DNA of 21,449 bases, taken from the NCBI GenBank assembly GCA_016708725.1, contig JADJFE010000025.1, forward strand, positions 1 to 21,449, written 5' to 3'. Positions 14,970 through 21,449 of this stretch are shown piece by piece (position 1 is the first letter of the stretch; the number at the start of each line of letters is the position of its first letter). The notes beneath the pieces were generated by a model, which worked only from the letters and a program-made list of their open reading frames with translations, made no database searches and was not told the origin of the DNA. The position numbers and the translations under genes were made by a program. This stretch comes from Candidatus Aalborgicola bjergmarkensis (GTDB taxonomy: Bacteria; Pseudomonadota; Gammaproteobacteria; Burkholderiales; Burkholderiaceae_C).

Positions 14970-15779
14970 ATGGAACACGAGCTCATCCCCTACCAAGCGA
15001 CTTTCAAAATCGGATGCACCCGGATGCTGGTATTGGCGCCGCACCCGGACGATGAGGTGTTCGGTTGCGGCGGCGCCATCCTGCGCCACGCCTCCCTTGG
15101 TGACGCAGTACACGTCATCATCACCTCCGACGGTGCTTTCCACTGCGAAGCAGAACAAAAAGCCAGCCATACGGCCATGCGCCAGGCAGAAAGCAACGCG
15201 GCAGCAGCCATCATGGGATACGGCCAACCCGAGTACTGGGGACTCCCTGACCGTGGAATCACCTGTGACGAGCCCCTGATTCAGCGTATCACGGCCGCCA
15301 TTGCCGCGTTCAAGCCCGACCTGGTCATGGCGCCCTCCATTTACGAAGTACACCCGGACCATCTCGCGCTGGGAACGGCAGCGCTGCAAGCCGTTCGTCA
15401 CCATGAATATCCTCTGTCCCTGGCCATGTATGAAGTGGGCGTTCCCATGCAGCGCCCCAATATATTGCTGGACATCAGCGACCTTCAAGCGCGCAAACAG
15501 CAGGCCATGGCCTGCTTCGCGTCCCAATTGAAGACACAACGCTACGACCAGCACATCCAGGCACTCAATCGCTTCAGAACCTACACCCTGGGTCCCCTGG
15601 TGACGGCCGCAGAAGCGTATTTCCTGCTACGACCGGGCGAGAGTCTTTGCGCCGTCGATGCGCAACAACGTGCCGATGAACTGCAAAAAACGCTCGACAC
15701 CATCCTGCATTCACGTTCCTGGCGGTTTTCCGCCCCTTTGCGCGCGTTTGCCCGCTGGCTACGCAGCCGAACCAGCTGA
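14970..15779 (+). CDS. PIG-L / LmbE family deacetylase
   Basis: The product is 269 residues. The zinc-binding motif APHPDDE is at residues 23-29 and the second motif EVHPDH at 126-131, both diagnostic of the PIG-L (LmbE) N-acetylglucosaminyl deacetylase family. The N-terminus MEHELIPYQATF matches the usual extension in this family and supports the ATG at 14970. The enzyme probably removes an N-acetyl group from a sugar or sugar nucleotide in the local glycan pathway. The C-terminus carries SRSWRFSAPLRAFARWLRS (248-266), a basic amphipathic tail with the same SxSWxxxAPLR pattern as the 1091-aa glycosyltransferase. It is the only plus-strand gene of the cluster, diverges from that glycosyltransferase and overlaps the 3' end of the neighbouring GT4 gene by 21 bp. 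Confidence 0.9.
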   Translation: MEHELIPYQATFKIGCTRMLVLAPHPDDEVFGCGGAILRHASLGDAVHVIITSDGAFHCEAEQKASHTAMRQAESNAAAAIMGYGQPEYWGLPDRGITCDEPLIQRITAAIAAFKPDLVMAPSIYEVHPDHLALGTAALQAVRHHEYPLSLAMYEVGVPMQRPNILLDISDLQARKQQAMACFASQLKTQRYDQHIQALNRFRTYTLGPLVTAAEAYFLLRPGESLCAVDAQQRADELQKTLDTILHSRSWRFSAPLRAFARWLRSRTS

Positions 15780-16946
15780 ACCGTTTGAACCCAAAGCCTT
15801 GCGGTACACCGCCACGGTTTCTTCCACACAACGCGTCCAGGAAAACCGGCTTGACTGCTGCAAACCACGCGCAACGGCTGCCGTACGCCACGCGGTATCG
15901 GTCAACAGCCGCTCCAGACCTGCCGTGATGGCGTCCACATCCTCGGGATCAATCAACAAGGCCGCATCACCGGCAACCTCTGGCAGGGAAGACCGGCTGG
16001 AGGTCAGCACAGGAATTCCACTGCACATGGCTTCCAGGACGGGCAGACCAAAGCCTTCGTACAGCGAAGGGTAGGCGAAGGCTCCAGCGCCCGCATACAG
16101 GCAATGCAGATCGTCCTGCGGGGTGTAACCCAGTCGGCGCACCTGCCCCCTTTGCTCCAGCGGGGCCAGGGTATGCTCCAGACTTTCGGTCAACCAGCCC
16201 GAGGCACCAATCAGCACCAAAGGCCAGTTCTGCCGCAGTTCGGCGGGCAAGCGGTTGTGCGCCTGTGCCAACCGATCCAGATTCTTGCGCGGCTCCAGCG
16301 TCGCAACGCTCAGAAGGTAACGTCCCGGCTCCAGGCCATAACGGGCCAACGTGGCCGCCGTTTGTGCAGCCGAACGGGGGTGAAAATCAGGGGCTACCCC
16401 GTTATAAACACATGTTATTTTTTCCAGAGGAACGCCCAGCAGGGTATGCACCTCCTGCCGGACGAACTCGGAGACAGTAATAAGCTGGGTCGCACGCTGG
16501 ATGGAGCCAGGCAACCAGCGATTCAGGTACGCAATGCGGTCGCGCGGATGGTGCTGCGGATAGTGCAGGTGCGACAGGTCATGAAAAGTCGCAACGGCAG
16601 GCCCAGGACAAGGGGGCAGGATGTAATTGGGCGAATGCGTCAGATGGTCCTTCATGCCCCGGCTCAATTGGCGAAACAACTGCCGCTGCAAAACGCTGTA
16701 GGTCAACGCCGCCAGGGTACGCAGCGGCACACGCTTGCGGATGGCAGCGATGGGCTGGTTGGTGGTCAGCGCCTGCTCGGCATCCTCCACCCAACGGTAA
16801 CCCGCGAAAAACCGCAAAGCCTCGACATCCGGGTGCTGGCGCAGACCACGCGCCAGCCGCAATGCGTAGTGGCCAATGCCAGTCAGCGGGGGATTGATTG
16901 CATCGGCAAGGAGAATAATCTTCATGGGTGGTAATTTTGTAGTCAT
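15759..16946 (-). CDS. GT4 family glycosyltransferase (mannosyltransferase-like)
   Basis: The product is 395 residues, a single GT-B enzyme. Near the N-terminus ADAINPPLTGIGHYALRLA is the acceptor-side Gly-rich loop typical of mannosyltransferase-type GT4 proteins. The donor half shows YLLSVATLEPRKNL (210-223) and the E-x7-E motif YEGFGLPVLEA (E297, E305). It probably adds a sugar to a lipid-linked or outer glycan. The ATG at 16946 overlaps the stop of the upstream P-loop NTPase gene as ATGA; a second Met at 16925 gives the more usual N-terminus MKIILLADAI and could also be used. The 3' end converges on the PIG-L deacetylase and overlaps it by 21 bp, so the last seven codons are read on both strands. 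Confidence 0.9.
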   Translation of the reverse strand: MTTKLPPMKIILLADAINPPLTGIGHYALRLARGLRQHPDVEALRFFAGYRWVEDAEQALTTNQPIAAIRKRVPLRTLAALTYSVLQRQLFRQLSRGMKDHLTHSPNYILPPCPGPAVATFHDLSHLHYPQHHPRDRIAYLNRWLPGSIQRATQLITVSEFVRQEVHTLLGVPLEKITCVYNGVAPDFHPRSAAQTAATLARYGLEPGRYLLSVATLEPRKNLDRLAQAHNRLPAELRQNWPLVLIGASGWLTESLEHTLAPLEQRGQVRRLGYTPQDDLHCLYAGAGAFAYPSLYEGFGLPVLEAMCSGIPVLTSSRSSLPEVAGDAALLIDPEDVDAITAGLERLLTDTAWRTAAVARGLQQSSRFSWTRCVEETVAVYRKALGSNGSAGSAA

Positions 16947-17533
16947 TCCAGCAAGCTGGCTGCAAAGGTATTGATGGCATCGATGTCGCGTGCCAGGGTG
17001 GTGAAGGGCAGGCCCTCGTGCACGAGCATATGGTGCAGGCCCCGGTCAATGGCGCGCGCCTGCGCCTCGTCCTGGAAGCGTCCGGTGTGAATATATTTTT
17101 TGTCACCACGCTCCACCAGGATGTTGACGTTGTTGAACTGTTTGTACCACTGCAGGATCTGGGTGCGGGTTTTGGCAATGTCGCAAATATTGTCTTCGTA
17201 GTGCTCGTTGTAATACAGCACCTGCGGCAGCGAGCACTCGGTAATCAAAAAGTGCACCTGTCCGTCAAGCATGCCGATCATTTCGTACTGGCGCTGGGCA
17301 ATGAAATACTGGTTCTTGAGGACTTCAAAATTTTGTTGCCACACCAGCGATTTGGCATAGTCCGGGATCATCTCCACCGTTTTGTTATGCAGGTTGAGGT
17401 AGAGGATGATGGCGGCGGAAATCAGGGATTTGTCACTGCCCGGCCCGCCGATCACATTGATGACCTGGGTGGGGTAGAGTCGCATCTTGTATTCGGGTAA
17501 ATGGTTGGCAACCGAGGTATATTGAATCACCAT
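16943..17533 (-). CDS. Small phage-type P-loop NTPase with altered Walker motifs
   Basis: The product is 196 residues. The order VINVIGGPGSDKS (24-36), IPDYAKSLVW (56-65), VHFLITECSLP (93-103) and ERGDKKYIHTGRFQDEAQAR (141-160, lid-like) matches a family of small kinase-like AAA ATPases often found in phage and mobile DNA. In the family the first motif is normally GGPGSGKS/T and the third ends ITDS. Here the last Walker A glycine is Asp34 and the Walker B aspartate position is Glu99. Its substrate is unknown; nucleotide or nucleoside kinase activity is possible, as is a non-catalytic role. ATG 17533 has AAGG about 8 nt upstream. The stop overlaps the GT4 start, which links it to the glycan genes. 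Confidence 0.72.
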   Translation of the reverse strand: MVIQYTSVANHLPEYKMRLYPTQVINVIGGPGSDKSLISAAIILYLNLHNKTVEMIPDYAKSLVWQQNFEVLKNQYFIAQRQYEMIGMLDGQVHFLITECSLPQVLYYNEHYEDNICDIAKTRTQILQWYKQFNNVNILVERGDKKYIHTGRFQDEAQARAIDRGLHHMLVHEGLPFTTLARDIDAINTFAASLLE

Positions 17534-17550
17534 GATGAATACCTTGTGGA

Positions 17551-17589
17551 GTAGCGGAGTAGCGGATAGCGGAATAGCGGAGTAGCGAA
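17551..17589. repeat. Short tandem repeat, 8-bp period
   Basis: Units GTAGCGGA, GTAGCGGA, TAGCGGA, ATAGCGGA and GTAGCGAA follow one another. They fill much of the 91-bp gap between the CorC-type gene and the P-loop NTPase gene and lie about 18 nt upstream of the NTPase start. The array is non-coding as annotated. Confidence 0.85.
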
Positions 17590-17624
17590 GTGGCTTATGC
17601 AGTCTATCGTAATGGAAAGCAGCA

Positions 17625-18929
17625 TCAGGCACTGGTCTGAAGCAGACGGCGGGCCATAACCTGGTCAATGCGTTTGCCTTCCAGGTTGACTACTTCGAAC
17701 TGCCAGTGTGTACACTCGATGCGCTCGCCCGCAGCTGGCAAGTCGCCATATACCGCCATCAGCAGGCCCGCCAGGGTGTTGTAGCGGCCCCGATCCTCTT
17801 GGGGCAATTCGTCAATATCCAGGCGTGCCTTGAGTTCATCTACTGGCATCAGGCCGTCGAGCAACCAGGCACCATCCTGCAGTTGAATGGCCCAGGCCTG
17901 GGTTTGCGCATCGGGTTGCAGTTCGCCGGTAATGGCTTCGAGCAAATCGTGTGGTGTCAACAACCCCTGCACCACGCCGTACTCATCGACAATAAACACC
18001 ATGCGTGCCGATTTGGTGCGGAATTGCTCGATCAATTCCATGCCACTGAGCGTTTCGGGAACAAAAATCGCCGGGTCAGACACCGCTTCAACATTGCCGG
18101 GATGTGTGCTGCCCAGTCCCAGTAAACGCCCCACACTGACCATGCCGACGACTTGATCGAGCGATCCCTTGCACACGGGGTACCATGAATGAATTCCTGT
18201 TGCACTTTGCAGGCTGATGTGCGTCAGGCATTCGGCAACCGTGGCTGAGGCATCCAGCCACTCGATATCGGCGCGTGGCAGCATCATCGAAATCAGGGAG
18301 CGCTCGTCCAGATTGAAAACATTGCGCACCATCTGGTGCTCGTGGTGTTCGATGATACCGGCGTCGACTCCTTCTTCCAGGCTGGCGGATATTTCGGCCT
18401 CGGTGACCAGGCGAATTTCCGTTGTGTCGATACGCAAAAGTTTGAGTGTGGCATGGGTGCAGACCGAAAGCAGCCGTACAAAGGGTTTGGCGCCTAAAGC
18501 AAACCAGTGCATGGGACGCGAAACCAGACGCGCGACCGTTTCGGGGTACAGTTGGCCGATGCGCTTGGGCACCAGTTCGCCAAATACAATGGTGATGAAT
18601 GTAATGGTGCTCACCACAAACGCGGTGGCGGAGAGTTCTGCCGCCCGGTGGGCGATGTGCAGCGTTGACTCCAGCCATCGGGATACGTGGTCGCTGTACG
18701 CCGCCTCACCCACAATGGCGTTGAGCATGCCAATCGAGGTGATGCCCACCTGAATCGAGGACAGGAACCGGGTTGGATGGTCCAGTAAATCCAGCGCAGC
18801 TTTGGCGCCTTTGTCCCCTTCCTCGGCCATGGCCTGCAGGTGCACCTTTTTGCTCGCCGTAAGTGCCAGTTCCGACATGGCAAAAATGCCGTTCAGCAAG
18901 GTCAGTACGATGATTAATAATAAATCCAT
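17625..18929 (-). CDS. CNNM/CorC-type transporter with CBS domains (hemolysin C family)
   Basis: The product is 434 residues. An N-terminal DUF21/CNNM membrane domain (about 1-190) has hydrophobic helices at 1-22, 60-80 and 100-120 and the family stretches SSIQVGITSIGMLNAIVGE and VFGELVPKRIG. A CBS pair follows (about 205-330; IFVPETLSGMELIEQF and VFIVDEYGVVQGLLTPHDLLEAI), then a CorC/HlyC C-terminal domain (about 345-425; DGLMPVDELKARL, GRYNTLAGLLM). Family members are implicated in magnesium/cobalt export or membrane homeostasis. ATG 18929 gives the usual start just before the first helix; a TTG at 18956 is in frame but less likely. It is divergent from apaH with 32 nt between the starts. 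Confidence 0.92.
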   Translation of the reverse strand: MDLLLIIVLTLLNGIFAMSELALTASKKVHLQAMAEEGDKGAKAALDLLDHPTRFLSSIQVGITSIGMLNAIVGEAAYSDHVSRWLESTLHIAHRAAELSATAFVVSTITFITIVFGELVPKRIGQLYPETVARLVSRPMHWFALGAKPFVRLLSVCTHATLKLLRIDTTEIRLVTEAEISASLEEGVDAGIIEHHEHQMVRNVFNLDERSLISMMLPRADIEWLDASATVAECLTHISLQSATGIHSWYPVCKGSLDQVVGMVSVGRLLGLGSTHPGNVEAVSDPAIFVPETLSGMELIEQFRTKSARMVFIVDEYGVVQGLLTPHDLLEAITGELQPDAQTQAWAIQLQDGAWLLDGLMPVDELKARLDIDELPQEDRGRYNTLAGLLMAVYGDLPAAGERIECTHWQFEVVNLEGKRIDQVMARRLLQTSA

Positions 18930-18961
18930 GAAACCCAAGCGAGATTGAAGAACCAAGAACT

Positions 18962-19831
18962 ATGGCAATGTACCTGATTGGCGATGTCCAGGGCTGTGAC
19001 GGTGCGCTGCAACGTCTGCTGGACATACTGGCATTTTCTCCCAGCAGGGATACTTTGTACATTTTGGGCGATCTGGTCAATCGGGGGCCGGCATCTGCGG
19101 CGGTACTGCGGCGCATGATGGTGTATGGCGATGCAGCGCGCTGCATCCTGGGTAACCACGACCTGCACCTGTTGGCCATCGCACATGGTGCACGCAGCCC
19201 CCAGCACAACGACACACTGGAGGGTATTCTGGCCGCACCGGATCGCGCAGCGATGCTGGACTGGCTGCAGCACCAGCCACTGGCCAGGCAGCTGGATATA
19301 CAAGGCAAAACATGGCTGCTGGTGCACGCCGGCGTTTTGCCGCAGTGGTCCGCCAGCAAGACGCTGACCTTGGCCCGTGAGGTGGAAACCCTGCTGCAAA
19401 GTCCGCATGCCAGCGATTTTTTTCACGGCATGTACCGCAATACGCCCACGCTCTGGGACGATGCTCTTACAGGAATTGACCGTCTGCGCACGATTGTCAA
19501 TGCATTGACCCGCTTGCGTTTTTGTACTGTGCAGGGGGAAATGGAATTCAAAACCAAAGAGGGTGCTGCCGCTGCACCCGATGGGTTCTTGCCCTGGTTC
19601 GATGTGCCGGGACGCGCCACGCAGGATGTCGTTGTGGCCTTTGGCCACTGGTCCACTTTGGGGCGGCTGAACCGCGACAATCTGTACGCCCTTGATACCG
19701 GCTGCGTGTGGGGCGGCAAACTGAGTGCGCTCAGGCTTGATGTCGGCACCAAGGCATCAAACCACCCGGATCACCCCAATCACCAATTGATACAGGTGGA
19801 CTGCAAGGCGGAACAACAACCTGGGCGTTAG
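18962..19831 (+). CDS. apaH: Symmetrical bis(5'-nucleosyl)-tetraphosphatase ApaH
   Basis: The product is 289 residues, of the calcineurin-like metallophosphatase family. Metal-binding motifs are GDVQGC (7-12), GDLVNRG (36-42) and GNHD (64-67), with LLVHAGVLPQW (about residue 120) and a C-terminal FGHWSTLG and ALDTGCVWGGKLSALRL that are diagnostic of ApaH. It hydrolyses Ap4A to two ADP and also acts on Np4-capped RNA 5' ends. ATG 18962 is used here; ATG 18968 would give MYLIGDVQGC and is equally plausible. The gene is convergent with fadE, with 56 bp between their stops. Confidence 0.95.
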   Translation: MAMYLIGDVQGCDGALQRLLDILAFSPSRDTLYILGDLVNRGPASAAVLRRMMVYGDAARCILGNHDLHLLAIAHGARSPQHNDTLEGILAAPDRAAMLDWLQHQPLARQLDIQGKTWLLVHAGVLPQWSASKTLTLAREVETLLQSPHASDFFHGMYRNTPTLWDDALTGIDRLRTIVNALTRLRFCTVQGEMEFKTKEGAAAAPDGFLPWFDVPGRATQDVVVAFGHWSTLGRLNRDNLYALDTGCVWGGKLSALRLDVGTKASNHPDHPNHQLIQVDCKAEQQPGR

Positions 19832-19869
19832 CCCGATGTACGCAACTGGAAGAATACGACACGCAAATT

Positions 19870-19886
19870 GCTATGAAAGACATAGC
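19870..19886. terminator. Short hairpin between convergent apaH and fadE
   Basis: GCTATG and CATAGC pair around a 5-nt loop (AAAGA), just before the fadE stop. It is the only stem seen in the 56-bp convergent gap, but it lacks a T-run on either strand and is weak, so a terminator role is uncertain. Confidence 0.25.
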
Positions 19887-19887
19887 G

Positions 19888-21449
19888 TCAGGCGGCACGG
19901 CGTAACGCTTGTGTGGCGTGCGCTTCGCCGATACCAAAATCGGCTGGAAAATCATCGACATGAATCGCTTTGTCGCGCAGCCGGTCACGCTCTTTGAGTT
20001 GCGCTAGCTCGGCCATCGTGATGACTGCCGCTTGCTGCGCCTGGATGGCCAGTTTCTTCGCGTCCGTGCCCTTGATCGCACCGATCTTTTTCGCGGCACG
20101 AATCCTGGCTTCCACGCTTTCGGCTGCCAATGTTGCCTCCAGCGCGAGTTCAATCACGCCGATGGCGTCGTTCTCGTCGCGCGGCAGGTACATGCCGGCG
20201 GTCAGGCGCTCGCGCGTGGGCGAGTTGTCGATCAACAGTTTGGCCACCTCATGGCCCTGGCGGTCATTGGGCTGCGCAAAGGATTTGCCCAGTGGGAACA
20301 CCACGGTGCGCAGCAAGGCAGCGACCATGCGGTTGGGGTAGTTGACCAGCACGCCATCAAAGGCGTTTTGCATGGCAAAGAGCGCATCCTGCATGGCCCA
20401 GTGCATCAGCGGAGCATCGGCAGATTGCTGGCCTTCATCCTCGAAGCGCTTGAGTGTTGCCGAGCACAGGTACATCAGGGACAAGATATCACCCAGCCGT
20501 GCCGAGATTTTTTCCCGACGCTTGAGTTCGCCACCCATCACGGTCATCGACACATCGGACAACAGGGCAAAGGAGGCCGAAAAGTGCGTGAGTTGCTGGT
20601 AATAACGCCGGGTTTGTGGCGCAGCCTTGGGAGGAGTCACAACGAAGCGGGAGGCTGTTAGCCCCGTGAACAGGGCGCGCACGGCGTTGCCAAGCGTAAA
20701 ACCGATGTGGCCGATGAGTGCGCTGTCAAAGCCGCGTAGCGCCTTGTCCTGGTTTTTTTCCTGCACGGCGCGCAGCTCCTTGAGCACATAGGGGTGGCAG
20801 CGGATGGCGCCCTGACCAAAGATGATGAGGCAGCGCGTCAGAATATTGGCGCCTTCGACCGTGATGGCCACCGGCAGTTGCTGGTAGGCACGTGCCAGGA
20901 AATTGTTCGGCCCCATGCAGATGCCCTTGCCGCCTTGCACGTCCATCGCGTCGTTGACAACTTTTCGGGCACGCTCAGTGATGTGGTATTTCACAATAGC
21001 CGATACCACCGACGGTTTTTCGCCCGCATCGACCGCCCCGGCCGTCATGGTGCGTGCGGCATCCATCAGGTAGAGATTGCCACCCATGCGCGCCAATGGC
21101 TCTTCGATGCCCTCGAATTTGCCGATGGGTGTCTTGAACTGGCTGCGTACCCGCGCATAACCACCCGTGCCGCGCACGGCGAGTTTGGCCATGCCGGTAT
21201 TGCTTCCCGGCAGCGAAATGGAGCGACCGGCAGCCAGGCATTCCATAAGCATTCTCCAACCCTGACCGGCCATCGCTGCACCACCAACGATCCAGGACAG
21301 TGGCATGAAGACGTCTTTGCCCGACGTGGGGCCGTTTTGCCAGACGGCATTCAGCGGTGCATGGCGCCTGTTGGTCACCACGCCCGGATGGCGGGCAGGA
21401 ACCAGTGCGCAGGTGATGCCGATGTCTTCCTGGGTGCCCAGCAGGTGAT
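19888..21449 (-). CDS. fadE: Acyl-CoA dehydrogenase FadE, N-terminus beyond window
   Basis: 519 residues are visible; the frame is open to the right edge, so the N-terminal part is missing (the family is usually about 770-840 residues). The first visible residues include GTQEDIGITCALVPARHPGV, then NGPTSGKDVFMPLSWIVGG, FKTPIGKFEGIEEPLARMGG, VQGGKGICMGP and ITVEGANILTRCLIIFGQG, all in the order seen in the FadE acyl-CoA dehydrogenase core. The last about 280 residues correspond to the FadE C-terminal domain (LRTVVFPLGKSFAQPNDRQG and LAELAQL-like helices). It catalyses the first step of fatty-acid beta-oxidation, making trans-2-enoyl-CoA with FAD. The GTG at 21381 is an internal codon, not the start. 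Confidence 0.94.
   Translation of the reverse strand, partial: HLLGTQEDIGITCALVPARHPGVVTNRRHAPLNAVWQNGPTSGKDVFMPLSWIVGGAAMAGQGWRMLMECLAAGRSISLPGSNTGMAKLAVRGTGGYARVRSQFKTPIGKFEGIEEPLARMGGNLYLMDAARTMTAGAVDAGEKPSVVSAIVKYHITERARKVVNDAMDVQGGKGICMGPNNFLARAYQQLPVAITVEGANILTRCLIIFGQGAIRCHPYVLKELRAVQEKNQDKALRGFDSALIGHIGFTLGNAVRALFTGLTASRFVVTPPKAAPQTRRYYQQLTHFSASFALLSDVSMTVMGGELKRREKISARLGDILSLMYLCSATLKRFEDEGQQSADAPLMHWAMQDALFAMQNAFDGVLVNYPNRMVAALLRTVVFPLGKSFAQPNDRQGHEVAKLLIDNSPTRERLTAGMYLPRDENDAIGVIELALEATLAAESVEARIRAAKKIGAIKGTDAKKLAIQAQQAAVITMAELAQLKERDRLRDKAIHVDDFPADFGIGEAHATQALRRAA

Noticed and set aside
17534..17668. Upstream extension of the P-loop NTPase to 17668
   Set aside because: It would translate the 8-bp repeat array and overlap the end of the CorC-type gene; the ATG at 17533 has a ribosome-binding site.
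21381..21381. GTG at 21381 as the start of fadE
   Set aside because: The frame stays open to the window edge and the upstream residues match the FadE core, so the gene starts outside the window.

Overview
The window looks like a chromosomal segment of a moderately GC-rich betaproteobacterium, most likely Burkholderiales and Comamonadaceae-like. That placement rests on the type II secretion gene order, the FadE/ApaH/CorC housekeeping set and the protein sequences; no rRNA or other marker gene is present to prove it.

Region 1 (1-6953, minus strand) is most of a type II secretion (T2SS) operon, read in the order gspE-gspF-gspG-gspH-gspI-gspJ-gspK-gspL. It encodes the secretion ATPase, the inner-membrane platform protein, the major pseudopilin, four minor pseudopilins and the GspL-like assembly protein, which runs off the left edge. 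The genes are packed with 2-4 nt gaps or short overlaps (33 nt between gspF and gspG), and several start on TTG or GTG. gspC, gspD, gspM and gspN are not in view.

Region 2 (6954-9167) holds a 300-bp gspE leader with palindromic elements and a probable terminator. Next come two tandem, nearly identical genes for Rpn-family PD-(D/E)XK nucleases. They arose by direct duplication of a roughly 0.92-kb unit whose end lies inside the 3' end of the neighbouring glycosyltransferase gene. The copies differ by 11 base changes, all silent, and by the number of 7-residue repeats in the C-terminal coiled coil (four in one, one in the other). Each contains an in-frame internal ATG with a Shine-Dalgarno-like sequence, at a place that fits a separately translated C-terminal protein. 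This resembles the gene-within-gene RpnL/RpnS toxin-antitoxin and anti-phage arrangement and is the most interesting part of the window.

Region 3 (9141-17533) is a surface-glycan cluster. It holds an 839-aa protein with two fused GT4-type glycosyltransferase modules and a 1091-aa protein with three glycosyltransferase modules and a coiled coil; these two are translationally coupled. It also holds a PIG-L/LmbE deacetylase on the plus strand, a GT4 glycosyltransferase, and a small phage-type P-loop NTPase with altered Walker A and Walker B motifs, coupled to that GT4 gene. Together they probably build or modify an exopolysaccharide, O-antigen or glycoprotein glycan.

Region 4 (17625-21449) is ordinary core genome: a CNNM/CorC-type CBS transporter, diadenosine tetraphosphatase apaH on the plus strand, and the C-terminal two thirds of an acyl-CoA dehydrogenase fadE that runs off the right edge. 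No rRNA, tRNA, CRISPR array or classical insertion sequence was seen.
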